From: an uncultured Anaerobutyricum sp.
GTDB lineage: Bacteria; Bacillota; Clostridia; Lachnospirales; Lachnospiraceae
DNA: 28,641 nt
NCBI RefSeq assembly: GCF_934307085.1
Contig: NZ_CAKRCF010000037.1
Span: 1 to 28,641, forward strand
Reading direction: 5' to 3'
Below the pieces are notes generated by a model. That model searched no databases. It had not been told where the DNA came from and worked only from the letters and a program-made list of their open reading frames with translations. The stretch's first letter is position 1, and each line of letters opens with the position of its first letter. A program made the position numbers and the translations under genes. Below, in pieces: positions 6,663-14,537 of this stretch.

Positions 6663-7169
6663 ATGAAATTTTCAGCCAGAGACTATAGAATGCCAAGATA
6701 TAAAGAAATTCCCAATGTAGGGCTTTATCTTGAACAGACAGTAAAGTACATTAATGAATGTTTAGCACCAATAGAAATTTCTATTACACCATCTATGTTA
6801 AGTAATTATGTAAAGAAGGGATATATTGACCGACCGGTAAAAAAACAGTACTATGCAGATCAAATAGCATATGCGATTTATATTGTGATTATAAAGCAGG
6901 TTCTTTCCATGGATAATATAGCATCCCTTTTTGTTTTACAAAAAGCAACCTATACGTTACCAGTTGCTTATGATTATTTTTGTTCAGAATTAGAAAAGAC
7001 GCTGGTAGCTATATTTGAAGATAAAGAAGAACCAAAAAAGGAAACAGGAGATAGTTCATTTGAAAAAAAGATGCTTCGTAGCGTGATTATAGCGGTATCG
7101 CATATCATTTATTTAAATGATTGTTTTAAAAACAATTTACAGGACAATGCTTCCGATTCTATAAGATAA
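6663..7169 (+). CDS. DUF1836 putative transcriptional regulator
   Basis: ATG 6663 is preceded by AGAAGGA at 6649-6655. The 168-residue product shows the DUF1836 hallmark: MPRYKEIPNVGLYLEQTVKYIN, then ITPSMLSNYVKKGYIDRPVKKQYYADQIAYAIYIVIIKQVLSM. This is a MerR-like winged helix in which the S-M-L-S-N-Y-V-K-K segment is the recognition region. The C-terminal part is helical and probably mediates dimerisation. It lies divergently from the DegV gene, an arrangement that suggests control of that gene or of fatty-acid uptake, but no data here prove this. A short overlapping frame starting ATG 6620 covers the leader and first codons and is probably incidental. Confidence 0.85.
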   Translation: MKFSARDYRMPRYKEIPNVGLYLEQTVKYINECLAPIEISITPSMLSNYVKKGYIDRPVKKQYYADQIAYAIYIVIIKQVLSMDNIASLFVLQKATYTLPVAYDYFCSELEKTLVAIFEDKEEPKKETGDSSFEKKMLRSVIIAVSHIIYLNDCFKNNLQDNASDSIR

Positions 7170-7179
7170 GTGAAATGAG

Positions 7180-7207
7180 CATATGTCAATTATGTTATTG
7201 ACATATG
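7180..7207. promoter_or_regulatory. Operator palindrome overlapping the -35 of the DUF134-NifX gene
   Basis: CATATGTCAAT (7180-7190), a six-base spacer, then the exact reverse complement ATTGACATATG (7197-7207). The right arm contains the TTGACA -35 element, so a bound dimer would block RNA polymerase. The likely regulator is the DUF134 domain of the downstream protein, which is an HTH; this is inference. Confidence 0.6.
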
Positions 7208-7226
7208 TTCATAATAGTTGTAGTAT
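7198..7226 (+). promoter_or_regulatory. Promoter of the DUF134-NifX gene
   Basis: TTGACA (7198-7203), 17-base spacer, TAGTAT (7221-7226); the ATG lies 29 bases downstream of the -10. Confidence 0.75.
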
Positions 7227-7254
7227 AGAGAAAAGATTGTGAAAGGAGTATCCT

Positions 7255-8046
7255 ATGCCAAGACCGATAAAGTGCAGAAAAGTCTGCCATTTTCCAGATA
7301 TATTGGAATTTCGACCATCCAATGAAAAGGGAGAAAGAGGGGAGGAAGGTGAAAAAGAGGTGATTCTTCTGACGGTAGATGAATATGAAACGATTCGTCT
7401 TATAGATAAAGAAGGATACAGTCAGGAACAATGTGCAGGCTTTATGCAGATTGCAAGAACGACTGTTCAGAGAATTTATGAGATCGCCAGAAAGAAAGTG
7501 GCAGATGCAATCATAGATGGACATCCTCTTCGAATTGAAGGGGGAGATTTCCGGATCTGCGATGGTAAAAGTAGTAAATGTGGTCTGGGTGGATGCTACA
7601 AACAAGAGTTTTATCAAAAATATGCAACAGAAAAAGGAGAAGGTATAATGAGAGTAGCAGTAACATATGGGAACGGACAGATTTTTCAGCATTTTGGACA
7701 TACAGCGGAATTTAAAGTTTATGATGTGCAGGATGGGAAAGTAATCCATTCTGAAGTTGTAGATACGAATGGAAGCGGACATGGCGCATTAGCCGGTGTT
7801 CTGAATGCATTGAAGGCGGATGTTTTGATTTGTGGCGGAATTGGAGGAGGAGCACAGATGGCTTTATCAGCGGCAGGGATTAAGCTTTATGGAGGCGTTT
7901 CCGGTGATGCAGATGCGGCTGTGGAAGCTTTTGTGAACGGAACGTTAGATTATAATCCAGATGTAAAGTGCAATCATCATGATCACGATCATGGAGAAGG
8001 ACATACCTGTGTAGAGCATGGATGTGGAAACCACAGCTGCCATTAA
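7255..8046 (+). CDS. DUF134-NifX/NifB-type fusion protein with His/Cys-rich tail
   Basis: ATG 7255 follows GAAAGGAG. There are three parts. Residues 1 to about 105 are a DUF134 domain: PRPIKCRKVCHFPDI, then an HTH resembling sigma region 4 (LTVDEYETIRLIDKEGYSQEQCAGFMQIARTTVQRIYEIARKKVADA). Residues 132 to about 235 are a dinitrogenase iron-molybdenum cofactor (NifX/NifB/NafY) domain: MRVAVTYGNGQIFQHFGHTAEFKVYDV, the conserved GHGAL, and DVLICGGIGGGAQMAL. The C-terminal about 24 residues are metal-ligand rich (NHHDHDHGEGHTC, then HGCGNHSCH). The family is linked to metallocluster or metal handling, and the fusion suggests a metal- or Fe-S-sensing regulator. A strong internal ribosome-binding site precedes Met132. 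No nif genes are present, so nitrogen fixation is not implied. Confidence 0.88.
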   Translation: MPRPIKCRKVCHFPDILEFRPSNEKGERGEEGEKEVILLTVDEYETIRLIDKEGYSQEQCAGFMQIARTTVQRIYEIARKKVADAIIDGHPLRIEGGDFRICDGKSSKCGLGGCYKQEFYQKYATEKGEGIMRVAVTYGNGQIFQHFGHTAEFKVYDVQDGKVIHSEVVDTNGSGHGALAGVLNALKADVLICGGIGGGAQMALSAAGIKLYGGVSGDADAAVEAFVNGTLDYNPDVKCNHHDHDHGEGHTCVEHGCGNHSCH

Positions 8047-8069
8047 TTGTTAATATAGAATAAATTGCG

Positions 8070-8106
8070 AAAAAAGGTAAGCAGAATAATGCTTATCTTT
8101 TTTTAT
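8070..8106 (+). terminator. Intrinsic terminator after the DUF134-NifX gene
   Basis: AAAAAAGGTAAGCA, a six-base loop, TGCTTATCTTTTTTT. This is a GC-poor stem with a long U tract; the A-rich 5' arm could let it work in both directions. Confidence 0.8.
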
Positions 8107-8142
8107 ACACAGATTTAAGAAATAAAAATAAAAAATCAAGGC

Positions 8143-8171
8143 TTGACAAAAAGGAAGCAGAACTATATAAT
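8143..8171 (+). promoter_or_regulatory. Promoter of the MarR operon
   Basis: TTGACA (8143-8148), exactly 17 bases, TATAAT (8166-8171): a consensus sigma-A promoter. Confidence 0.88.
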
Positions 8172-8178
8172 CATAATC

Positions 8179-8192
8179 GTTCTAAATAGAAC
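8179..8192. promoter_or_regulatory. MarR-type operator candidate GTTCTA-AA-TAGAAC
   Basis: A perfect 6-bp dyad lies at the expected transcription start, just past the -10 and 33 bases before the MarR ATG. Symmetry and placement fit MarR autorepression. Confidence 0.6.
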
Positions 8193-8224
8193 ATTAACAA
8201 GGCGATATAACAAGGAGGAAAAAT

Positions 8225-8686
8225 ATGTTTTTTTGGGATCAGCATAAAACAATCACCAGCTGTTATGAACTATTTACGAGAAAAGTATGTGACAGGTATC
8301 AGCTAACGCAAATGGAATATGATATACTTATGTTTTTGCATAATAATCCGAAGCATAATACGGCAGCAGATATCGTAAAGATTCGTAAATCAACGAAATC
8401 TCACGTATCTACTTCTCTGAAAGCATTAGAGAATAAAGGTTTGATTGAAAGAATTCAGAGTGCCCGGAATAAAAAGCATATTGAGATTGTTATATTAAAT
8501 AAGGCAGACTCCATTATCGAAGATGGAATGAAAGCACAGAAAGAATTCGCTAAAAATGCTTTAGATGGATTAACCGAAGAAGAAAGGGATATGTGCATGG
8601 CGGTATTTAATAAGATTTGTGCTAATGCAGATGCGTACTTAAAAAAATATGCGGAGGGAGAGAATGAAAAATTATTTTTGTTATAA
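8225..8686 (+). CDS. MarR family transcriptional regulator
   Basis: ATG 8225 follows CAAGGAGGAAAA. The 153-residue protein has the MarR winged-helix plan: N-terminal dimerisation helix, LTQMEYDILMFLHNNPKHNTAADIV, the recognition helix region STKSHVSTSLKALENKGLIERIQSARNKKHIEIVIL (wing with the R-N-K-K tip), and a C-terminal helix LTEEERDMCMAVFNKI. MarR proteins release DNA on binding small phenolic ligands, antibiotics or oxidants. The next gene, 27 bases downstream, is the probable co-regulated target. The consensus promoter with a palindrome at the start site argues for autoregulation. Confidence 0.9.
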   Translation: MFFWDQHKTITSCYELFTRKVCDRYQLTQMEYDILMFLHNNPKHNTAADIVKIRKSTKSHVSTSLKALENKGLIERIQSARNKKHIEIVILNKADSIIEDGMKAQKEFAKNALDGLTEEERDMCMAVFNKICANADAYLKKYAEGENEKLFLL

Positions 8687-8713
8687 CCAATTAATGAAAA
8701 AGGAGAAGTAAGA

Positions 8714-9394
8714 ATGAGAGAAGAAAAATACCAGCCAAAGATGCCGGATATTATGGAAGCGATATTTGATGCCGGATATTTGATATTTGATTTAGTAGCA
8801 GCAATTTTATTTTTCACCTATGCAAAAGGAAATACATTATTTATTCTTTATGGAATGTTAACATTGACTCTTTGCGGTGGAGATGCATTTCATTTAGTAC
8901 CTAGAATCATAAGAGCTGCATGTGGAACGAATGACAGAATAAAGAAACAGCTTGGGATTGGATTACAGATATCCTCAATCACAATGACTGTATTTTATAT
9001 TATTTTAATGTATGTTTGGAAGTATACTTTCCCAGATTTTAATATACCTGCTGCAGTAAAAGCAATGGTATGGATTTCTGCGATTATTAGAATTGCTGTC
9101 TGTATTCTTCCACAGAATAACTGGTGTACAGAGGATGGAAATCTCAAGTTATCGATTATCAGGAATGCAGTTTTTGCTGTTACTGGTATAGGAGTCATTA
9201 TTCTGTATGCGATATCCGGAAATGCAAATGGATACCATATGACAAGAATGGTCGCAGCAATTATTATTTCCTTTGGCTGTTACCTTCCTGTAACATTATT
9301 TAGCAAAACAAAACCAAAAGTTGGCTTGCTGATGATTCCAAAGACATGTGCGTATATGTGGATTATTGCAATGGGACTTCAATTGTTGTTTTGA
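8714..9394 (+). CDS. Hypothetical polytopic membrane protein co-transcribed with MarR
   Basis: ATG 8714 follows AAAAGGAGAAG. The 226 residues form about seven transmembrane helices (near residues 19-36, 42-60, 84-103, 113-131, 146-165, 176-195 and 205-224). Short charged loops include PRIIRAACGTNDRIKK and PQNNWCTEDGN. I do not recognise a named family or catalytic motif. Lying second in a MarR operon and ahead of a terminator, it may be a transporter or membrane stress protein derepressed by the MarR ligand, but that is contextual. Confidence 0.75.
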   Translation: MREEKYQPKMPDIMEAIFDAGYLIFDLVAAILFFTYAKGNTLFILYGMLTLTLCGGDAFHLVPRIIRAACGTNDRIKKQLGIGLQISSITMTVFYIILMYVWKYTFPDFNIPAAVKAMVWISAIIRIAVCILPQNNWCTEDGNLKLSIIRNAVFAVTGIGVIILYAISGNANGYHMTRMVAAIIISFGCYLPVTLFSKTKPKVGLLMIPKTCAYMWIIAMGLQLLF

Positions 9395-9482
9395 TAAATT
9401 AAGGAAAGCAATTTAATGGTAATAGTGGGTTGAAATAATGAATGATTTATATGTCAAACTCCCGTGTTCCAACGTGAGAATT

Positions 9483-9524
9483 GACCTTGAAGGTTTGAAA
9501 AATCAGGCTTTCAAGGTCTTTTTT
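9483..9524 (+). terminator. Intrinsic terminator of the MarR operon
   Basis: Stem GACCTTGAA / TTCAAGGTC around an 18-base loop (9483-9518), followed directly by TTTTTT. The rest of 9395-9671 shows only the next promoter. A 33-codon frame at 9438-9539 spans the hairpin and is not considered a gene. Confidence 0.85.
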
Positions 9525-9602
9525 GTTATATGGCAATGACGAAGACATTGATTTTATCTGGTTTTTGTAGCTGAGAAAATACAAAGTTTATTTGATAATT
9601 GC

Positions 9603-9631
9603 ATGACAACTGTAAGAAACAATGTTATAAT
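9603..9631 (+). promoter_or_regulatory. Promoter of the Lar-like gene
   Basis: ATGACA (9603-9608, one mismatch to TTGACA), 17 bases, TATAAT (9626-9631), 40 bases before the ATG. Confidence 0.6.
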
Positions 9632-9671
9632 GTGCTGAGAAAATAAAAAATAAGACAGAAAGAGGCAAATT

Positions 9672-9896
9672 ATGAACATTGAAGAAAAGTTAGAGATTCA
9701 TGACTGTCCATTATGTGACGGTGGTGCGTTATTAGAAGAAGAAGGTGGCTGTGGTTATTATGTAATGTGTTTAGAATGCGGATGCCAGTCCGTAACGATT
9801 GACTTCCATTCTGAAGAAGAGCGTTTCGAAGCAGCGAAAAAGACCGTAGATTTATGGAATGCCGGTAAGGTAATTTCATGTAATCCGGGAGAATGA
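9672..9896 (+). CDS. Lar-like small zinc-ribbon protein
   Basis: ATG 9672 follows AGAAAGAGG. The 74 residues contain two cysteine pairs, HDCPLCDGGA and MCLECGCQS, making a zinc ribbon. They are followed by ERFEAAKKTVDLWNAGKVI, which matches the EAIEAWN-x-R helix that ends Lar/YdaE-type restriction-alleviation proteins. Lar proteins of phages modulate type I restriction, but chromosomal relatives of this size are common and mostly uncharacterised. No prophage genes lie nearby. It is monocistronic between a promoter and a strong terminator. Confidence 0.7.
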   Translation: MNIEEKLEIHDCPLCDGGALLEEEGGCGYYVMCLECGCQSVTIDFHSEEERFEAAKKTVDLWNAGKVISCNPGE

Positions 9897-9942
9897 TATA
9901 AAGTACAATATCATAAGAGCGTAGAAGGCATAAGCCATACCG

Positions 9943-9984
9943 AAAAAATCCTGATAGTCTGGATACAGGCTATCAGGATTTTTT
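9943..9984. terminator. Strong bidirectional terminator
   Basis: AAAAAATCCTGATAG / CTATCAGGATTTTTT, 15 paired bases around a 12-base loop, with A tract before and T tract after. It ends the Lar-like gene and the convergent Ig-like gene. Confidence 0.92.
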
Positions 9985-10019
9985 ATCTTAATTTTATTCC
10001 CAGAGAGCATGTTGTATTC

Positions 10020-11015
10020 TTATCTATACCAAAATTGAAGTATCTCATATTTCCATCGATTTGGTGCTAACACAGGATATTTTCCAAAATAAATTTTAAC
10101 AGTCTGAGATTTACCTGGTTTGATATTTACTTTGACATTTTTCTTCTTTACTGGTTTCATATCGTCCCACGCATCATCAAAAAACAGCGTTGTTTTAAGC
10201 TGTACTTTTGTAATAGTGCGTTGGCTTTTGTTTGTAAATTTTATTTTTACATAGCATTTACCGCTGTAGCGGTCATAAATTAACCCGGCTTTTTTAGATT
10301 TTAGCTGGTCATAGGTAGGGGCTGGGCTTTTTACGGTTATTCGGATGCTTTGTTTTTTGCCGTTGATAACAGCACTTATAGTTGCTTTTCCTGGCTTTTT
10401 TGGAATTAATTTCTGACCGGATACTTTTATGATTTTTTTATTGCTGGACTTAATTTTTTTAATACTTGGTTCTTTCCCGTGAACGGTTACAAAATCTCTC
10501 ATGAAGTAGTGATAACCCATGAGCATTGTTCCTTTCTTTTTCTTTATAAAAGCAGTTGATTTTTTTACAGTAATATCAAGTTTTTTGACAATAGTTTTAT
10601 ACTGGATGGTTAGTGTTGCCTTTCCTGCTTTCATTGCCTCTATTTCAATACCGATATCCATATTTGGATGATAGTTGGCAAAATCAATATTATATTTGTC
10701 AATAACTTTTAGTACGGAAGGATTAGAAGAAGTGGCAGATACTTTTGATGCAGGGATTTTTGAAAGGTCAGGATCGCTAATTGTAGCGACAATAATGTTT
10801 GTGTGTCCTGGATAAACATTTTTTAAATCAGCAAGGCTTTTCGTATTTAACCACATATTTAAAAAGTAAGAATCATCTGTCTGGGCATGAACCTGTGTTG
10901 GAATAACGAAACTCAGGCACAGAAGTAAAAGTGGGATAAGTAGAAAGATTCGCCGGATCCGAAAGGCAAAGTGTAATTGCTTCTTTAAGTTCTGTTCTCT
11001 TTTTTTGTTTAACAT
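10020..11015 (-). CDS. Secreted protein with bacterial Ig-like (BIG2) domain
   Basis: Two ATGs lie close together (11021 and 11015 on the minus strand). AGGAGG ends only two bases before the first and eight before the second, so I prefer the second (331 residues). The N-terminus is a signal peptide: a basic stretch (KKREQNLKKQLHFAFRIRR), then a hydrophobic core IFLLIPLLLLCLSFVIP and a probable cleavage after VHA-Q. The mature part has two Ig-like repeats. The second is clearest: IKKIKSSNKKIIKVSGQKLI and then PKKPGKATISAVINGKKQSI, the BIG2 pattern K-x-SS-N-x-x-V/I-x-x-GKAT. The C-terminal beta domain ends in IKPGKSQTVKIYFGKYP. There is no LPXTG, so it is likely released or loosely wall-bound. 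Adhesion or scaffold roles are typical, but the ligand is unknown. Confidence 0.82.
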   Translation of the reverse strand: MLNKKREQNLKKQLHFAFRIRRIFLLIPLLLLCLSFVIPTQVHAQTDDSYFLNMWLNTKSLADLKNVYPGHTNIIVATISDPDLSKIPASKVSATSSNPSVLKVIDKYNIDFANYHPNMDIGIEIEAMKAGKATLTIQYKTIVKKLDITVKKSTAFIKKKKGTMLMGYHYFMRDFVTVHGKEPSIKKIKSSNKKIIKVSGQKLIPKKPGKATISAVINGKKQSIRITVKSPAPTYDQLKSKKAGLIYDRYSGKCYVKIKFTNKSQRTITKVQLKTTLFFDDAWDDMKPVKKKNVKVNIKPGKSQTVKIYFGKYPVLAPNRWKYEILQFWYR

Positions 11016-11111
11016 TTTCATTTCCTCCTTTTATGAAATATTTAGATGAGAGTAAAAACTTCATTGTTGTGGTTTTATAGCATTTAAAAATTAAAAGTAA
11101 AGAAAGATAGA

Positions 11112-11520
11112 TTATATAAGTGTTATAATTGCCCATACTCTTATCAGGGCAAACAGGATAGCCAGTACGCCAATTCCAAAAAACAACAAACTAAGAAAAT
11201 GGCTTCCTCCACCGGTTATCTCTTTCAAGGTTTCTGTCACATCTGCTGGATTTTTTGGATTATAATATCCAGGACATTCTTTTCCAATAGGATATTGATC
11301 TGTAGAACTTCCCAGGCGGGTATGATATTCATATCGCTGCCCATTTACCGTATATTCGTAGACTGGAGTATAAGAGGTAACAGAAATCCTGCTTTCTGGG
11401 CCTTGTTCGTTGGAATTGGTTTCTTCCCATTCATTTTTTTCGACTTTGATTACACGCAAAGTAGTACGTCCGGTGTAACGTTGCTGATATTCCTCATTTT
11501 TTTTCGTTGCATTGTTCCAT
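11112..11520 (-). CDS. DUF3592-like membrane-anchored protein, frameshifted at an A8 tract
   Basis: The long frame (11459 down to 11112, 115 codons if begun at TTG 11459) has no ribosome-binding site at its first start codon. Upstream, GGAGGAAAATT precedes ATG 11520-11518, which opens MEQCNEKK and stops at TGA 11496-11494. Removing one A from the run of eight (11497-11504) joins the two as MEQCNEKNEEYQQRYTGRTT and then LRVIKVEKNEWEE. The body has the DUF3592 plan: RISVTSYTPVYEYTVNGQRYEY, YPIGKECPGYYNPKNPADV, and one C-terminal transmembrane helix FLSLLFFGIGVLAILFALI. It is a reversible slippage allele, a true frameshift mutation or a sequencing error; the body remains well conserved. Confidence 0.7.
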
Positions 11521-11743
11521 AATTTTCCTCCGTTTTTGCATCATGTACTCTGGAAATCAGTAAAAATAGTTGCCGTATGTAATTAGAGCACTTTTAAAAT
11601 ACACTCTCATTCAGGTAATGCAGATTGTAAGAAGATGTATAGTTATAAATCATTTCATAGTAATTTGATAAAATAGTTCTTACACTTTTATTATATAAAA
11701 ATTCACATAGAAAGATAGTGCCTTACAGTCACCATTTTGATTT

Positions 11744-11760
11744 AGAGCGTGTTTGAAAAA
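11744..11760 (-). repeat. Dispersed motif TTTTTCAAACACGCTCT, copy 1
   Basis: The minus strand reads TTTTTCAAACACGCTCT. Related copies lie at 23131-23147 (one mismatch) and 24131-24147 (two mismatches), all intergenic. Confidence 0.5.
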
Positions 11761-11799
11761 TCATTCCTGTAAGCTGCACGCCCCAATTTGTGATAAATC

Positions 11800-11827
11800 T
11801 ATAAGTTAACTTATAAATTAAATTTAT
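11800..11827. repeat. Two overlapping palindromes
   Basis: TATAAGTTAACTTATA (11800-11815) is perfectly self-complementary. It overlaps ATAAATT-A-AATTTAT (11813-11827). This could be an operator for the kinase or DUF3592 promoter, or simple AT-rich symmetry. Confidence 0.4.
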
Positions 11828-12032
11828 GATTTGTACCATAAATGAAGAAAATAGTGACTGTCGGATACTGGAAGAGATAAGTGCTTTTGTGATAAACTAT
11901 ATTTATTCAAGACTGTACAATTTTTATTCATCTCATGAGCTTGTGTTTGGATATAATAAGAGAAATAGAAAAGAATAGATACAGAAAAATAATGAAAATA
12001 AATTGAAAATAGATATAGAAAAGGAATAGGTC

Positions 12033-14537
12033 ATGGATAGGAAAAGCGTATTGGAAGTAGGAAAAGTGCTGTATCACTCGGGTATTCCCTTTCGAGTGAG
12101 ATTATTTAATATACTGGCTTCACTGGGATTTATCATCAGTCTGTGTAATGGAGTTCTTTCTTATTGGAATAATGGAGATAGGAAACTACTGTTAATAAAT
12201 ACAGGGATTTCCTTGCTATCTTTGTCGCTCCTTTTTTACGCATACCACAGTAAAAAATATCAAAGATGCTACTTTATAACAATCGTTGTGATTTTTATGT
12301 TTTTATTTCCAATTATGTTTTTTAAGAGTGGCGGGTATAAAGGTGGAATGCCGTCTTTTTATATTTTTGGAATTTTATTTACTATTTTTATGCTGGAAGG
12401 CTGGTTAATGTTTTTTTGTGTATGGCTGGAACTGATAATCTATATATTCACGATTGGGATTGCCTATTATTATCCAGATACGGTAATCTGGTTTCAGTCG
12501 GAAAAAGAGATTGTTGTGGATGTGCTGACGGGAGTTGTTGTATCGAGTGCTTCTCTTGGTGTTGCGATGTATCTACATTTTCGAATATATAAAAAGCAGC
12601 AGGTTTTTCTTACACAGGCAAGGGAAGAAGCTATGGAAGCAAATCGCGCCAAGAGTACATTTCTTGCAAATATGAGTCATGAGATTCGAACGCCGATTAA
12701 TGTGATGCTTGGAATGAATGAGATGATTTTACGGGAGTCTGAGTCAAGGGAAGTCGTTCAATACGCAAAGAGTGTGGAAAAGGCGGGAAATTATCTGTTA
12801 TCTCTTATTAATAATATATTGGACATTACTCGAATTGAATCGAAAAAGTTAGATATAATTGAGGAAAAGTTTTCATTAAGACAACTTGTACAGGAAGTCT
12901 GCCTGATTGGAGCAAAGCAGGCAGAAGCAAAAAATCTGGAGTTTGTAGTAGATGTAGAGGAAACTCTTCCGGAATATCTGGAAGGTGATGTATTGCATAT
13001 CAAACAAGTTATCCTCAATTTAATTAATAATGCGGTAAAATATACAAAAAAAGGGAAGGTTTTTCTTGAAGTTTGTCAGGAGGAAAAGCAGATTTCTTTT
13101 TCTGTGAAGGATACAGGAATCGGGATTAAAAAAGAAGATATGGAAGCGCTTTTTGATATGTTTATGCGGGCAGATATCAAACGCCATAGAAATATTGAGG
13201 GAAGTGGACTGGGTCTTACAATAGCAAAAGAACTTTGTGAACAGATGGGAGGGCATATTCAGGCAGAAAGTATCTATGGAAAAGGAAGTAACTTTACAGT
13301 ATATTTTCCATTAAAAGATGCAGGAACAGAGAAAATTGGACAGTGGAAAGTTATGGAAGGGGAACCTGTGCAAGAAAAAAGGAAGAAGTTTTTTGCATCA
13401 GAAGCACAGATTTTACTGGTAGATGACAGTGAACAAAATATTCAGGTGATTACATCACTTTTGCGAAGAACAGGGGTACAGTTAGATACGGCAGCCAGTG
13501 GTTTTGAATGTATCGAAAAAGTTAGAAATAAAAAATACCATTTGATTTTTCTTGACTATATGATGCCGGAAATGGATGGAATTGAGACATTTCACAGATT
13601 GAAAAAAGAGGTAAATGGGCAGAGTGTTCCGGTAATTGCACTTACAGCGGATGTGTCCACGGGAATTCACCAGCATTTTCTTTCAGAAGGATTTTCTGAT
13701 TATTTGTCAAAACCGGTGATGTGGGAGAAGTTAGAAGAATTGCTGTTACAATGGCTTCCAGCTGATCTGATCTCAATGAAGAACGGTGCGGGAGAAGACT
13801 GGAACATAACAGAAAAACAACTTTTAGATTTGAAGCAAAACTTAAAAAAATGGGATATTGAACTTTCCGAAGGGCTTCATTTATTAGGTGGAAGTATTGT
13901 GCAGTACAGAAAACTTTCTGAGCTCTTTGTAGAATATTATGAGCCAAATAGAAAACAATTAGAGGAAAGTTTTGAGACAACGAGAAAGACACAGCAGGAA
14001 ATAAAAATATTGACAGGACAGATTCATACATTAAAAAGTAATGCCCGCGCGATTGGAGCAATGTCACTTTATGAATTGGCCGCTTCACTTGAAATAAGAG
14101 GGAAAATGCAGGATGAAAGCTATATAGAAAAGGCGATTCCTCTTTTGTTTTTTGAGTGGGAAAGAGCGTTAGATGGGATGTTTTTTTTCTTAGAAAATAC
14201 AAAAAAATTTGTTCTGGAATCAGAAAAGAAAGAAAAAGAGAATGGGAAACAGAAGGTATACGGTGAGCTGACAGAAGAAGTAAATCAGGAGAAGTTATAT
14301 GAGGAAACATATGACAGCATTTTGGAGGCAATAGGAAAATATCAAGGGAAATATGCAGAAGAACAGCTGGAGAAATTGTTGTCTTTAGAAAAGAATCCAA
14401 AGAAAAAGAAGATTTTGGGACAGGTACAAAAATCGGTGCGGAATTTGGAGTTCGAACAGGCAGAATCACTTATGAAAGGTACTTACTGGACGAATAAAGT
14501 TACGACAGAATGGGAGGACAGAAATGGGCAAAAATAG
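12033..14537 (+). CDS. Membrane hybrid sensor histidine kinase (6TM-HisKA-HATPase-REC-HPt)
   Basis: ATG 12033 follows AAAAGGAATAGG. Residues 1 to about 185 hold six transmembrane helices without a large extracellular loop (about 23-45, 52-71, 79-97, 108-128, 130-149, 163-182), so the signal is probably membrane-borne or small. HisKA follows, with phospho-accepting His216 in [19 protein letters not shown]. The HATPase_c domain has [13 protein letters not shown] (N box), VKDTGIGI (G1) and [12 protein letters not shown] (G2). The receiver domain has LLVDDSEQN and Asp508 in [13 protein letters not shown]. The HPt domain has His665 in [14 protein letters not shown] charged coiled tail of about 130 residues is of unknown role. 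The full His-Asp-His relay ends at the overlapping response regulator, whose ATG lies 14 bases before this stop. Confidence 0.93.
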   Translation: MDRKSVLEVGKVLYHSGIPFRVRLFNILASLGFIISLCNGVLSYWNNGDRKLLLINTGISLLSLSLLFYAYHSKKYQRCYFITIVVIFMFLFPIMFFKSGGYKGGMPSFYIFGILFTIFMLEGWLMFFCVWLELIIYIFTIGIAYYYPDTVIWFQSEKEIVVDVLTGVVVSSASLGVAMYLHFRIYKKQQVFLTQAREEAMEANRAKSTFLANMSHEIRTPINVMLGMNEMILRESESREVVQYAKSVEKAGNYLLSLINNILDITRIESKKLDIIEEKFSLRQLVQEVCLIGAKQAEAKNLEFVVDVEETLPEYLEGDVLHIKQVILNLINNAVKYTKKGKVFLEVCQEEKQISFSVKDTGIGIKKEDMEALFDMFMRADIKRHRNIEGSGLGLTIAKELCEQMGGHIQAESIYGKGSNFTVYFPLKDAGTEKIGQWKVMEGEPVQEKRKKFFASEAQILLVDDSEQNIQVITSLLRRTGVQLDTAASGFECIEKVRNKKYHLIFLDYMMPEMDGIETFHRLKKEVNGQSVPVIALTADVSTGIHQHFLSEGFSDYLSKPVMWEKLEELLLQWLPADLISMKNGAGEDWNITEKQLLDLKQNLKKWDIELSEGLHLLGGSIVQYRKLSELFVEYYEPNRKQLEESFETTRKTQQEIKILTGQIHTLKSNARAIGAMSLYELAASLEIRGKMQDESYIEKAIPLLFFEWERALDGMFFFLENTKKFVLESEKKEKENGKQKVYGELTEEVNQEKLYEETYDSILEAIGKYQGKYAEEQLEKLLSLEKNPKKKKILGQVQKSVRNLEFEQAESLMKGTYWTNKVTTEWEDRNGQK

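Larger units (their letters stand above)
11521..12032. other. 512-base AT-rich intergenic region
   Basis: No gene is visible. It holds a dispersed motif copy at 11744-11760, two overlapping palindromes at 11800-11827, and a possible -10 TATAAT at 11952-11957 for the kinase operon without a convincing -35. The divergent DUF3592 and kinase genes must both be driven from here. Confidence 0.5.

Noticed and set aside
7195..7782. 195-codon minus-strand ORF opposite the DUF134-NifX gene
   Set aside because: It is antisense to a gene with clear domains, promoter and ribosome-binding site. Its own residues show no family pattern.
9438..9539. 33-codon ORF after the MarR operon
   Set aside because: It spans the intrinsic terminator hairpin and U tract and lacks a ribosome-binding site.
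13642..14469. 275-codon minus-strand ORF opposite the hybrid kinase
   Set aside because: Long only because the kinase C-terminus is Lys/Glu-rich and A-rich; no ribosome-binding site or recognisable domain.
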